Shown here in pieces: positions 33,984-42,419 of a stretch of 64,000 nt of DNA. A program made the position numbers and the translations under genes. A model generated the notes under the pieces. It was not told the origin of the DNA and did no database searches. It saw nothing but the letters and a program-made list of their open reading frames with translations. The stretch's first letter is position 1. The number at the start of each line of letters is the position of its first letter. The DNA comes from JAHEJE01 sp965216335 (lineage in GTDB: Bacteria; Pseudomonadota; Alphaproteobacteria; Rhizobiales; Aestuariivirgaceae), in assembly GCA_965216335.1 (NCBI GenBank), contig OZ244154.1:1364001-1428000 (forward strand), given 5' to 3'.

Positions 33984-34297
33984 CGGTGATCCCTCCTGCC
34001 ATGACAGAGTAGCCCAGCAATAAAGCTGAATCTACGGTCGCTTGCGTCAGTCCGAATGTTCACGTTTGGCACATCGCGGACTATCTGGCCCGGTGACCAG
34101 GTAATCGGTTGTGTCCTCGATCTCCGACGTTGCCAATTGGCAGCCCTGCTTTCGTGTTCAAAGCGGATGCATGATTGGATCACGTTGGCATCAAGAATAT
34201 GGCGGTCCGTGAGTTCGGCTGATAAGGTTGCCGCACGAGACAGCAGCGGCCTGCACTATGTGCACACACTACGACAAAGAATGGTCTTTGATGACCT

Positions 34298-34374
34298 CGG
34301 AACTGCCGATTTCCGGGCACCGCCTGTGCGTCGCCCCGATGATGGGCTTGACCTAAAAGTCTTATTTTTCAACT
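34298..34374 (+). repeat. Degenerate dispersed repeat, copy 1
   Basis: About 77 bases that align with the reverse complement of 44161-44237. Both copies contain CCGGGCACCGC, ATGATGGGC and CCTA in the same order, with an estimated three quarters of positions shared. It lies in gene-free DNA. Confidence 0.6.
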
Positions 34375-34719
34375 AGTCAAAAGGCGATGTGTGCAATGCG
34401 TGTGCACCAAAAGATCAAAAGAAGTCCACGCACGTCCAACCTGATCCAGACAGCCAAACCGCAGGCTGGCAGGTCGTTTCCAAAGGCACGCTTGGTAAAG
34501 AAAGTTGGCTACGTGTTGTGACAAGTGTCGCCAGAACTTGGCCGGGTCAGTTCGAAGCAGGGAGGTCTGCTTTTCTTGTATTTTCGGCGGCTCAAGGACC
34601 GAAATCAGACTTGTTTGTCAGGACGCTGTCAGGACTGTGGAGTGACCGATGGCGGAAGTTTTGGTCTTTCTTGTTTATTCATGGATCTGGGGAAACGAAT
34701 AGGAGATGCAGGAGTTGAC

Positions 34720-34739
34720 GGGTGCACCGGAGTGCACCC
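34720..34739. terminator. Hairpin downstream of fasciclin gene
   Basis: GGGTGCAC and GTGCACCC form an 8-bp perfect stem with a 4-base loop 36 bases beyond the fasciclin stop codon. No T-run follows, so termination is only possible. Confidence 0.4.
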
Positions 34740-34774
34740 GCCACAAGTCCGTCCAACAGCGGGGTCGGGGGAGG

Positions 34775-35260
34775 TTAGTTGGACGGTAGGACGACCGCGT
34801 CGATGACGTGGATGATGCCGTTGTCGGCCTTGATGTCGGCGGAAACGACGTTGGCGTTGTCGACGGTCACGCCGGATGAGGACTTGGTGACGGCCAACGT
34901 CTTGTCACCGCTGGCTTTCAGCGTTTTGACGTGGATCGCGCGGCCGGGCAGCATGTTGGACGTCAGTTTGCGCGGCACGACGTGGTAGGACAGGATCGCG
35001 GTGAGTTGGTCCTTGTTCTCCGGCTTCAGCAGGTTTTCCACTGTGCCCGCCGGCAGTTTGGCAAAGGCTTCGTCGGTTGGTGCGAAAACAGTCAGATTTT
35101 CCCCGTTGGCCAGAGCGCCGGCTAGACCTGCTGCTTTGGCTGCGGCAAGCAGAGTGTTGAAAGCGCCGGCGTCCTGAGCGACCTCGACAAGGTTCTTGGC
35201 GTGAGCTGACGTCGTGGCCAGAGCGATGGCCAAGGCGGATGCGGCAAGCAGTTTCTTCAT
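34775..35260 (-). CDS. Secreted fasciclin-domain protein
   Basis: A 161-residue exported protein made of one FAS1 (beta-Ig-H3/fasciclin) domain. The signal peptide MKKLLAASALAIALATTSAHA is followed by the FAS1 H1 box NLTVFAPTDEAFAKLP, ILSYHVVPRKLTS and the closing NGIIHVIDAVVLPSN. The ATG at 35260 follows GGAGGAG at 9 bases. It is divergent from the ECF sigma gene. A CGATCC-N15-CGTTT sequence upstream (about 35325-35349, minus strand) resembles the sigma-dependent promoters described here. The function is probably envelope adhesion or stress-related; fasciclin genes often sit beside ECF/ChrR loci. Confidence 0.92.
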   Translation of the reverse strand: MKKLLAASALAIALATTSAHAKNLVEVAQDAGAFNTLLAAAKAAGLAGALANGENLTVFAPTDEAFAKLPAGTVENLLKPENKDQLTAILSYHVVPRKLTSNMLPGRAIHVKTLKASGDKTLAVTKSSSGVTVDNANVVSADIKADNGIIHVIDAVVLPSN

Positions 35261-35384
35261 TGGATTTTTCTCCTCCAGTATGGTGACGCGACGCTGCGGT
35301 GGGTGCGCGTTGCATGAGGAGTGAAACGGGCCGGTGCGGGAATGGATCGCTGCCGGCCGGACTTTTCCGAATGGCAAAACGACA

Positions 35385-35409
35385 TGATCCGTAAAGCTGA
35401 ATTGCGCGT
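35385..35409 (+). promoter_or_regulatory. ECF-type promoter candidate, distal
   Basis: TGATCC (35385-35390), 16 bases, then CGT (35407-35409) followed by TTG. The arrangement equals that at 35460-35484 and at the two divergent sites near 41,920. It lies upstream of the sigma gene and could be a second promoter for it. Confidence 0.5.
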
Positions 35410-35459
35410 TTGAGAAAGGTCGCACCGAATTTGCCAGTGTCAGGCTATGCGCTCTAATG

Positions 35460-35484
35460 TGATCCAATCATTCGCTGCCTCCGT
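35460..35484 (+). promoter_or_regulatory. ECF-type promoter for the sigma-chrR operon
   Basis: TGATCC (35460-35465), a 16-base spacer and CGT (35482-35484), followed by TTAACC, lie 41 bases before the sigma start codon. TGATCC is the -35 sequence known for ChrR-linked sigma factors, so autoregulation is likely. Confidence 0.72.
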
Positions 35485-35524
35485 TTAACCACTGAGAACG
35501 TTCCATCGGAAACAAGGAAGCGAA

Positions 35525-36127
35525 ATGCTTGGGGTGCCCGAACAGATGCCTGCAATGCTGCACAGCGACGCTGTCACAAGGCGCAATGAAGCACATGCAA
35601 TGCTGTTGCTGAGGATCGCACGGGACGCGGACAAAACAGCGTTCACCGATCTGTTCACGCACTACGGCCCAATACTCAAAGGCTTCATGATGCGCAAAGG
35701 CGCCACACCTGAGGTGGCCGAAGACCTGGCCCAGGACACCATGGTCCAAGTCTGGCGCAAGGCATCGCTTTACTCTCCGGGCAAGGGCTCGGTATCGACA
35801 TGGATATTCACGATTGCGCGCAATCTGCGCATCGACACGTTCCGGCGCGCCCGTGGTGTGCGGTTTGAAGAAATCAGCAACTTTGATTTCGAAAGCGATG
35901 AACCATCCGGCGAGGATGCCGTAACCGGGATACAAGAAAGCGCAATTGTCTCGGACGCGGTGAAGACTTTGCCTGCTGAGCAACGTGAGGTCATCCTGCT
36001 GGCCTTTCGCGACGACCTGACACACATGGAGATTGCCGAGCAGCTTGACCTGCCTCTAGGCACCGTTAAATCACGCATGCGGCTGGCCTACGGAAAGTTG
36101 AGCGACGTTCTGGAGGATTTGAGATGA
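35525..36127 (+). CDS. rpoE: ECF sigma factor, RpoE type with ChrR partner
   Basis: A 200-residue extracytoplasmic-function sigma factor. Region 2 contains ATPEVAEDLAQDTMVQVWRKA and STWIFTIARNLRIDTFRR; region 4 contains LPAEQREVILLAFRDDLTHMEIAEQLDLPLGTVKSRMRLA. The class is the one controlled by ChrR, which in Rhodobacter answers singlet oxygen. The anti-sigma gene follows with a 4-base overlap. The ATG at 35525 follows AAGGAAG. Neighbouring lipid-modification genes match the known regulon. Confidence 0.94.
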   Translation: MLGVPEQMPAMLHSDAVTRRNEAHAMLLLRIARDADKTAFTDLFTHYGPILKGFMMRKGATPEVAEDLAQDTMVQVWRKASLYSPGKGSVSTWIFTIARNLRIDTFRRARGVRFEEISNFDFESDEPSGEDAVTGIQESAIVSDAVKTLPAEQREVILLAFRDDLTHMEIAEQLDLPLGTVKSRMRLAYGKLSDVLEDLR

Positions 36128-36792
36128 CGATTTCACATCACCTCGATGACGCGACCATAATGGGTCTCGCTGCCGGTTCGCTGCCCGCTGCCTTCGCCAT
36201 CGTAGCGTCCGGCCATATCGATCATTGTCCGGACTGCCGCGTAAAGGTTGCAAAAGCACAGTTGTTCGGCGGGGCTGTTCTGCAAGACATTGCGCCGGTT
36301 GCACTGTCGCAGGGCGCTGCCAACAATCTGCTCGAACGTCTTGAAGCCGACGACCGCAGGACCGGCAATTGTGAACCGGCCCGGTTGCCGGATCATGATG
36401 ACGACGCCTTGCTGCCGCCTGCTGTAGCATCGCTGCTTGGGGTTCCGTTGTCGGAAATCAAGTGGAAACGCGCCGGGCGTGGCATATCCACATTCCAGAT
36501 CGACCTTGGCGACGATGCTGCTAGCAAGCTTTTTTTGATGAAGATCGCCGCGGGGCGAGCGGTGCCCGAGCATGGTCATGCCGGCCAGGAAGTGACGCTG
36601 ATCCTGTCGGGTGCCTATAACGACGAATGTGGCCGCTTTGCCCGCTGGGACGTCGCCGACCTCGACCATGAGGTGGAGCACCAGCCGGTTGTGGAAGAGG
36701 ACGAAGACTGCATCTGTCTCGTCGCCGTCGAAAAGCCGGCGCGGTTCAAGGACATCCTGCCACGGCTGTTCCAGCCGATGGTCGGCATCTGA
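36124..36792 (+). CDS. chrR: ChrR-type zinc anti-sigma factor
   Basis: A 222-residue anti-sigma factor. The N-terminal zinc-binding ASD is visible as ISHHLDD near residue 5 and GHIDHCPDCRVKV near residue 33. The C-terminal cupin domain contains VPEHGHAGQEVTLILSGAYNDE and LDHEVEHQPV. In Rhodobacter the cupin domain is needed for release of the sigma factor on singlet oxygen or organic peroxide. The start overlaps the sigma stop (ATGA). Confidence 0.93.
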   Translation: MTISHHLDDATIMGLAAGSLPAAFAIVASGHIDHCPDCRVKVAKAQLFGGAVLQDIAPVALSQGAANNLLERLEADDRRTGNCEPARLPDHDDDALLPPAVASLLGVPLSEIKWKRAGRGISTFQIDLGDDAASKLFLMKIAAGRAVPEHGHAGQEVTLILSGAYNDECGRFARWDVADLDHEVEHQPVVEEDEDCICLVAVEKPARFKDILPRLFQPMVGI

Positions 36793-36800
36793 TCGCAGCG

Positions 36801-37559
36801 ATGCCGCCATATCCCTGGAAGCATGCCTGGATCACCGGTGCAAGCTCTGGCATCGGTCGCGAACTGGCTGTTGCATTGAGCATGGCGGGCGTAAAGGTCT
36901 CGGTATCGGCGCGTTCCGCCGTTGCTCTGGAGGAACTGGCCGCGCGGCATGATGGCATGTTCGCTTTCCCGCTCGATGTTACTGAACCGGACAGCGCCGC
37001 CCGCGCCATATCAGACATACAGGCGAGCCATGGCCCCATCGATCTTGCAATGCTCAATGCCGGGGTCTGGCAGCCCTCCGACAGCCGGGCACTGGAGTTG
37101 GACCAGTTCACCAAGTCGATCAGCGTCAACTACCTGGGCGTGACCAATTGCCTGGTGCCATTGACCTCGACGATGGCGGCGCGCGGCGCAGGGCAGATCG
37201 CCGTGGTGGGGTCGGTTGCCGGATATTGCGGATTGCCGAAGTCAGCCTACTACGGTCCGACCAAGGCGGCACTCATCAACCTGTGCCAGAGTCTGCAGCC
37301 CGATCTGCAGCGCAAGGGACTGAAATTGCAGGTAATCAATCCTGGTTTCGTGCGCACGCCGATGACTGACCGCAACGACTTTCCGATGCCGTTTTTGATG
37401 GAAACGGAAGCAGCCGTCGCCAAAGTCCTCAACGGCCTGACGAGCAACCGGTTTGAAATCGCATTTCCCTGGCAACTGGTCACAATATTGAAGCTTGCGC
37501 GCATCCTGCCTGGCGGGCACTTTCTTTGGTTGATCAAGAATTTGACGAATAATAAATGA
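36801..37559 (+). CDS. Short-chain dehydrogenase/reductase
   Basis: A 252-residue SDR. The cofactor motif is AWITGASSGIGRELAVALSM, followed by AMLNAGVW, the catalytic VVGSVAGYCGLPKSAYYGPTKAAL with Ser, Tyr and Lys, and INPGFVRTPM. It begins 8 bases after chrR and overlaps the next gene by 4 bases, so it belongs to the sigma operon. Homologues accompany the fatty-acid-modifying genes of the singlet-oxygen regulon. The substrate is unknown, possibly a lipid or lipid-oxidation product. Confidence 0.9.
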   Translation: MPPYPWKHAWITGASSGIGRELAVALSMAGVKVSVSARSAVALEELAARHDGMFAFPLDVTEPDSAARAISDIQASHGPIDLAMLNAGVWQPSDSRALELDQFTKSISVNYLGVTNCLVPLTSTMAARGAGQIAVVGSVAGYCGLPKSAYYGPTKAALINLCQSLQPDLQRKGLKLQVINPGFVRTPMTDRNDFPMPFLMETEAAVAKVLNGLTSNRFEIAFPWQLVTILKLARILPGGHFLWLIKNLTNNK

Positions 37560-37993
37560 TGACAGAACCGACAACCCGCGCCGCGGCCGCCAGATACATC
37601 GACGCACTTGAACGCTTCAGCGCGCAATCGATGCCAGAGTTCCTGACGTTGTGTTCACCCGAGATTGAATTTCGTGACCCGTTCAATCACACGTTCAACC
37701 GTGATGACTTTCAGCGGGTGCTTGTTCACATGCTCAAACAGGTCGACGGGTTGCGGTTCGAGATTTCCAGGCACTGGCTTGGCGAGGGCAACCTGGTGAT
37801 CCAGTGGCGGTTTACCGGCACAGCACGCTTCGTTGGCAGGCTGGATATTCCCGGTCTCAGCGAGGTCACATTTGATGAAAGCGCAATGGTTTGCCGCCAC
37901 ATCGACTATTGGGACGCCAATGAGCACATCAGCCGCAAACTACCGGTCATCGGAGCAGTGGTCCGGATGGCTATGCGGCCGATGTCCATCTGA
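37556..37993 (+). CDS. SnoaL/NTF2-like protein
   Basis: A 145-residue protein of the SnoaL/NTF2 fold: AARYIDALERFSAQSMPEFL, FRDPFNHTFNRDDFQRVL and VIQWRFTGTARF are typical of this barrel family. It overlaps the SDR stop by 4 bases (ATGA), which makes it the last gene of the sigma operon. The catalytic residues cannot be assigned with confidence. A role with the SDR in handling oxidised lipids or small molecules is inferred from context alone. Confidence 0.85.
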   Translation: MMTEPTTRAAAARYIDALERFSAQSMPEFLTLCSPEIEFRDPFNHTFNRDDFQRVLVHMLKQVDGLRFEISRHWLGEGNLVIQWRFTGTARFVGRLDIPGLSEVTFDESAMVCRHIDYWDANEHISRKLPVIGAVVRMAMRPMSI

Positions 37994-38001
37994 ATGCCCC
38001 C

Positions 38002-38478
38002 TTAGCGCCGCACGAACTGCATGATGATCGTACCGAGCGGCAAGCCCCATTTGCTCAGCTTCGCGGTGTAACGAACACGCTCTTTGTTGTCGGGTTCATA
38101 GGTCTCGACAATCCGGGCAATCAGCCCGCTGCGGCCGAAGGGCAGCTGGAACAGGTAGGTGTGCGTGTAGCCATGCTCGCTCGCACGCCCGAAGCCGGCC
38201 CCGACCACATCCGCGCAGGTGCTGGTGAATGTGCCGCCCGGCCTGAAGGTCAGCCGCCAGGTGCGCTGTTCGCTGCGGCCATTTTCATAGCTGAAGGTTT
38301 CGTCGAGAACGAGCGTACCATCGCACCACCTGCCTGTAGCTGTGCCGATGAATTTCTGCGTCACCAAACCTGACAGCAGCGAGAAACGGCCGTCTATTGC
38401 CAGCGTGCCATGCAGAAAGGTCGACAGATCCAACGGAGTCTGCCGGTCATATCGGGCGTGATCTACTCTTTGCAACAT
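38002..38478 (-). CDS. DUF3833-like lipocalin-type protein
   Basis: A 158-residue protein probably of the DUF3833 family (LDLSTFLHGTLAIDGRF, FIGTATGRWCDGTLVLDETFSYENG, RTWRLTFRPGGTF). It is a small beta-rich fold, often encoded with cyclopropane synthase and DUF1365 genes. No lipobox is visible with the start used. The ATG at 38478 has GAGG at 8 bases; an in-frame ATG at 38484 is possible. It is the last gene of the minus-strand stress operon. Confidence 0.72.
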   Translation of the reverse strand: MLQRVDHARYDRQTPLDLSTFLHGTLAIDGRFSLLSGLVTQKFIGTATGRWCDGTLVLDETFSYENGRSEQRTWRLTFRPGGTFTSTCADVVGAGFGRASEHGYTHTYLFQLPFGRSGLIARIVETYEPDNKERVRYTAKLSKWGLPLGTIIMQFVRR

Positions 38479-38513
38479 TGCCATCGCCTCACTTGTAGTC
38501 GCGACCTCAAGTC

Positions 38514-39746
38514 TCAGTCTGCGCGGGTGAACTTGAATATCTCGACGTCGATCAGGCCTTCGCGAAAGCCGCCCTCGCAATAGGCCAGGTAGTAGTGCCA
38601 CATGCGCCTGAATCGGTTGTCGAAACCGAGCGCGGCGACCTCCTGCCAATGATCATCGAAACGTTTGCGCCACATCTCGAGCGTGCGCGCGTAATCCTGA
38701 CCGAAGCGTTCAATTCGGCATACGGTGAGACCGGCGCAGGCGGCGCGTTGTTCAATCGCCGCGGAGGTCGGCAGCATGCCGCCGGGAAAGATATAGGTCT
38801 GGATGAAATCGGCTCGCCGGCGGTAGCGTTCAAAAACTTCCGGCGCGATGGTGATGGATTGGATAACCGCAGTGCCGCCCGGCTTCAGCCGGTCGTGCAG
38901 CATCCGGAAATAGTCCGGCCAGTTTTCCTCGCCGACCGCCTCGAACATTTCGATTGATACGATCGCGTCGAACTGTCCGGTCTGATCACGATAGTCTTCA
39001 TAAGCAAATTCCGCTGGGGGCGCGCTGTTCGCAACATCCGTGCGCGCCCTTGCATAACGCAACTGTTCGCGCGATAGGGAAATTCCCCGGTATTTGTGGT
39101 TCACACCGGCAAGCAGGCGCGCCGCGAGCCCGCCCCAACCGCAACCGACCTCCAGCACGCTGGCGCACTCTGGCAGGTCGAGCGCACGAATTATCCGGTC
39201 ATACTTGGCGTTCTGGGCGGCCGCAAGCGACATTCCCGGTGCGGTAAACAGCGCCGCCGAATAGGTCATCGTTTCATCGAGCCAGATGCGGAAGAAGTCG
39301 TTGCTCAGGTCGTAATGGGCGGCGATATTGCGGCGGCTGCCAGAGCGGGTATTGGCGCGGCGCAGATGACGCAGACGGTCCAGGCTGCGCGACGAAAACA
39401 GGCGCCCGCCACTGGCAAGAAGCCGCTTGCGGTTGGCGGCAAAGAAACGCACCAGAGCCATAACATCGGGACTTTCGACCTCGCCACGAATGTAGCTTTC
39501 GGCAAACCCGTTCGCACCTGCCTGCATGGCCCGGCGCAACACCTGCCAGTTGTTGATCTTCAGCTCGGCAAATTGTCCCGAGTGTTTGCCGCGAACGGTG
39601 ACAACGCTGCCGCTTGGCAATTCGATGCTGATGTTGCCTGACAGTTCACGCGGCATCAGTTTGCGCCCGATCCGCACAATCAGGCGCTCAATAAGCGATG
39701 GCCGGGCATTGTGCGGACAGGATGCGTGCAGGGAAATATCGGTCAT
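38514..39746 (-). CDS. cfa: Cyclopropane-fatty-acyl-phospholipid synthase family
   Basis: A 410-residue SAM-dependent methyltransferase of the Cfa family. The SAM motif is ASVLEVGCGWGGLAARLL, with NIAAHYDLSNDFFRIWLDETMTYSAALF and SIEMFEAVGEENWPDYF; the active-site bicarbonate region is near FIFPGGMLPTS (sequence YIFPGGMLPTSAAI). In Rhodobacter the singlet-oxygen sigma factor controls such an enzyme and a relative that methylates fatty acids on the way to furan fatty acids. The ATG at 39746 overlaps the DUF1365 stop; the longer frame to 39896 is not used. Confidence 0.92.
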   Translation of the reverse strand: MTDISLHASCPHNARPSLIERLIVRIGRKLMPRELSGNISIELPSGSVVTVRGKHSGQFAELKINNWQVLRRAMQAGANGFAESYIRGEVESPDVMALVRFFAANRKRLLASGGRLFSSRSLDRLRHLRRANTRSGSRRNIAAHYDLSNDFFRIWLDETMTYSAALFTAPGMSLAAAQNAKYDRIIRALDLPECASVLEVGCGWGGLAARLLAGVNHKYRGISLSREQLRYARARTDVANSAPPAEFAYEDYRDQTGQFDAIVSIEMFEAVGEENWPDYFRMLHDRLKPGGTAVIQSITIAPEVFERYRRRADFIQTYIFPGGMLPTSAAIEQRAACAGLTVCRIERFGQDYARTLEMWRKRFDDHWQEVAALGFDNRFRRMWHYYLAYCEGGFREGLIDVEIFKFTRAD

Positions 39747-40534
39747 GTCTGCCGGCCAGGTTGCGTCGGCGTAAGGTTGGATGACGCCGCTGAAGGCTGC
39801 GGCCGTCTGGTTGTTCGCAAGCCCTTCAGCCACAGCCGCATGGCTTCGATATGGATGCCGGCAATGACCTTGAAGGTCATGAGCGGCATTCTGCACAGCG
39901 CTGCAAAGAGCGCGTGGTCAGTCAACGGATTAGGCCACACGGCGTGATGGGCGGTGAGCAAAGGCTTGTCGTTCACCTTCAGGCTGACGCCGATTGCCAG
40001 GCGCTCGCCATCATCTGCAACGCGAAAGGCATAATCACCCTCGACGTCGTTGAAGGGTGATACGTAGAACGCCTTCCTGGCGGTGTGGAAGTACGTTCCG
40101 TTCGAACGTTCGCCCGCTGCGACGACATAGAAGTGGCGGCCACCGAAGGTGTTTGCAACTTCATAGACCATCGTGCGCAGGTCGCCGTTTGCATCGCGAC
40201 AAAAGTAGGTGGTGAGCGGATTGAAAGCGTATCCAAGCACACGCGGGAAACACAGCATGGTGATGCTGTCGGGGGCGGCCTGGCCGCTTTGGCGCACCAT
40301 ATCGGCAATGTCGCGCTTCAAACTGTCCGGACTGCCCAGCCCATGATCGCGCTGCCACCACGAGATGATGCCCGGGTGATCGATCGACAGCAATGTAACG
40401 GCGCTATCGATGGCCTCCAACTCATCAAGATCCAGCAGGAGCGAGAAAACCCGGTACGACAGGGCATGGCGCTTCGGGCTATAGCGGCGATGGCCGACGG
40501 TGCCCAGGCACAGTCTCGACTGGAGATCGCTCAT
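39743..40534 (-). CDS. DUF1365 protein
   Basis: A 263-residue DUF1365 protein: LCLGTVGHRRYSPKRHALSY, FNPLTTYFCRD, NTFGGRHFYVV and KAFYVSPFNDVEGDYAFRV are family landmarks. The gene overlaps the amine oxidase and cfa genes by 4 bases each. DUF1365 and amine-oxidase genes are regular partners of Cfa-type enzymes in alphaproteobacterial stress loci; the biochemical role is not established. Confidence 0.92.
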   Translation of the reverse strand: MSDLQSRLCLGTVGHRRYSPKRHALSYRVFSLLLDLDELEAIDSAVTLLSIDHPGIISWWQRDHGLGSPDSLKRDIADMVRQSGQAAPDSITMLCFPRVLGYAFNPLTTYFCRDANGDLRTMVYEVANTFGGRHFYVVAAGERSNGTYFHTARKAFYVSPFNDVEGDYAFRVADDGERLAIGVSLKVNDKPLLTAHHAVWPNPLTDHALFAALCRMPLMTFKVIAGIHIEAMRLWLKGLRTTRRPQPSAASSNLTPTQPGRQT

Positions 40535-41856
40535 TCGGCCGCCATCCGCGCTGCCGGCACATCAACCGGCAAATGAATCCGTCCGCTTTCGTTCGCCACC
40601 TGCCAGGGCCTGCGCACATTGCCCAATTGCTCGGCCACCGCCAACCCGCTCTGCAGGGCGTCTTCATGGAAACCAGCGCCAAAATAGCTGCCGCAAAACC
40701 AGGTACGCTGTTCACCCTGCAGGTGCCACAAGGTACGCTGGGCCTGCAGGGCGTCAGCGTCGAACAACGGATGCGTGTAGGTAAAACGAGCAATTTCACC
40801 TGCCGGCTGTTTTGCCGGATTAAGTGACACGAAGATGTCCTCATCACAGCCAAGCCCCTGCAGGCTGTTCATCCAATAGCTAACCGTGGGTTTGACAACC
40901 TGATCGGCAGGCCGGATGTAGTTCCACGACGACCACAGCCGCCGCCGCGACGGCATCAGCGTGGCGTCGGAGTGCACAACAGCCTGGTTGGTCGAATAGG
41001 TGAAGGTGCCCAATACTTCGCGTTCCGCTGGCGTGGGGTCTTCCAACATGGCCAAAGCCTGGTCGGCATGGCACGCGAGCACCACTTGATCAAAAGACTC
41101 AATCCGGCCATTCGCCAATGCGATTTTCACACATTGGGACTGCCGCTCGATGCTCGCCACTGGCGCATGGCTCCGCGCGGCGATATCTCCGTCAGCCAAC
41201 AAGCGGTCAACATATGAGCGGCTGCCTCGATCAACCGTGCGCCATTGCGGCCGTCGCGTTGCCTGCAGCAGGCCATGGTTGGCGAAGAAGGTAATGAATG
41301 CCTTGGCCGGATAGGCTGCCAGATCACTTGCCCGCCCCGACCAAATCGCGGCAGCCATGGGCAGAAGGTGATTATCGATGAAGTGCGGACTGTAGTCTCT
41401 TGCTGTCAGATAATCGGCCAGCGAAACATCGTCCGCCAACGTTTGCGCATCTCGTTCAGCCGTCCTGAAAAACCGCGTCAGTTCATTCAGCATGCGCCAA
41501 TGCTTCGAATTGGCGACGTTGGCGACTTGACCAAACAATCCCCCGAGCCGGGTGCCAGAATATTCATACTCGCCATCACCAGAGGAAAACGAAAAGGTCA
41601 TCCGCGATGGTTTCGTGGCGACGCCGAGATGAGCAAACAGGGCGGTCAGGTTCGGGTAGTTGGGCGGATTGTAGACAATGAACCCGGTGTCGACAGGTAT
41701 GCTGCCGGAGTGCGTGTCCACATCAATGGTGTTTGAGTGCCCGCCGAAATACCCACCGGCCTCGAACAGCGTAACGGGATGGGTTTTGGAAAGCAGCCAT
41801 GCGGCCGACAGTCCTGCGATGCCGCTTCCGACTACGCCAATTGAGAGGGGTCGCAT
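40531..41856 (-). CDS. FAD-dependent amine-oxidase-family protein
   Basis: A 441-residue NAD(P)/FAD-binding protein. The N-terminal motif is SIGVVGSGIAGLSAAWLLS, then LFEAGGYFGGHSNTIDV, and the C-terminal FAD contact FCGSYFGAGFHEDALQSGL. It is related to cyclopropane-pathway flavoproteins (YobN-like or UfaO-like) that act on fatty-acyl chains. It is the first gene of the four-gene operon, with a TGATCC-N16-CGT promoter 42 bases upstream. Confidence 0.9.
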   Translation of the reverse strand: MRPLSIGVVGSGIAGLSAAWLLSKTHPVTLFEAGGYFGGHSNTIDVDTHSGSIPVDTGFIVYNPPNYPNLTALFAHLGVATKPSRMTFSFSSGDGEYEYSGTRLGGLFGQVANVANSKHWRMLNELTRFFRTAERDAQTLADDVSLADYLTARDYSPHFIDNHLLPMAAAIWSGRASDLAAYPAKAFITFFANHGLLQATRRPQWRTVDRGSRSYVDRLLADGDIAARSHAPVASIERQSQCVKIALANGRIESFDQVVLACHADQALAMLEDPTPAEREVLGTFTYSTNQAVVHSDATLMPSRRRLWSSWNYIRPADQVVKPTVSYWMNSLQGLGCDEDIFVSLNPAKQPAGEIARFTYTHPLFDADALQAQRTLWHLQGEQRTWFCGSYFGAGFHEDALQSGLAVAEQLGNVRRPWQVANESGRIHLPVDVPAARMAAE

Positions 41857-41897
41857 GAGATGCTGTCGCCCACGGTTGATTGTCTACCAACCCGACT

Positions 41898-41922
41898 ACG
41901 CAGGTGAATTCGACATGGATCA
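41898..41922 (-). promoter_or_regulatory. ECF-type promoter for amine oxidase-cfa operon
   Basis: On the minus strand TGATCC (41922-41917), 16 bases and CGT (41900-41898) precede the amine oxidase start at 41856. The layout is identical to the promoter of the sigma gene. Confidence 0.7.
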
Positions 41923-41930
41923 CTCCTCGA

Positions 41931-41955
41931 TGATCCAATCGCGGCACATCCGCGT
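41931..41955 (+). promoter_or_regulatory. ECF-type promoter, divergent
   Basis: TGATCC (41931-41936), 16 bases and CGT (41953-41955), 24 bases before the start of the interrupted DUF4864 gene. The two -35 boxes of this divergent pair are only 8 bases apart. Confidence 0.65.
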
Positions 41956-41978
41956 TATCCCAAGAAAGGGAGAAATAG

Positions 41979-42410
41979 ATGGATCTTTGTCGGCGCAGCG
42001 TTCTTGTTTTGATGGCGGCCTCCACGCCGATGTGTTGCCTGCCCGCAATCGCCTGCGCCGGCGACACCGAAGCCTTCCGTCAGATCATCTCATCACAAAT
42101 TGCCGCTTTTGGTCGTGATGACGGATCAACTGCCTTTGGCTAAGCCTCGCCCGCCATTCGCAACAAATTCAAGACACCTGAGCGCTTCATGCAGATGGTG
42201 CGGTCGGGTTACGCGCCGGTCTACCGGCCGAAGTCCTTCACATTCGGGCGTGTCAGCAAAGAATTCGGCGGCCGCCCGACGCAGCACGTCGTGTTCGTGG
42301 ATCAATCCGGCCGTGTATGGACCGCGCTCTATGCGTTCGAGCAGCAGCCGGGCGGCAGTTGGAAAATCGATGGTGTGGCGTTTACCAGGACCGACGAGGT
42401 TATCAGCTAG
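41979..42410 (+). pseudogene. DUF4864-like gene interrupted by an in-frame TAA
   Basis: From the ATG at 41979 a secreted protein reads through a signal peptide (SVLVLMAASTPMCCLPAIACA) and TEAFRQIISSQIAAFGRDDG up to a TAA at 42141-42143 (codon 55). The same frame then continues without a shift for 89 codons (SPAIRNKFKTPERFMQMVRSGYAPVYRPKS...) to TAG at 42408-42410. Both halves belong to one DUF4864-type protein, so a single substitution has probably created the stop. It begins 24 bases after a TGATCC-N16-CGT promoter, suggesting former membership of the stress regulon. Confidence 0.78.
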
Positions 42411-42419
42411 GAGGCGTCC

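Larger units (their letters stand above)
33984..34774. other. 790-bp stretch without a convincing gene
   Basis: Two open frames of about 100 codons (34056-34376 and 34389-34718) show no motifs, no ribosome-binding sites and atypical composition, so I do not call them. The segment 34298-34374 is an imperfect copy of 44161-44237 (other strand). The rest holds a hairpin at 34720-34739. The stretch looks like decayed accessory DNA. Confidence 0.5.

Noticed and set aside
34056..34718. Two adjacent open frames of about 107 and 110 codons
   Set aside because: No start signals, atypical amino-acid composition and overlap with a dispersed repeat; treated as gene-free DNA.
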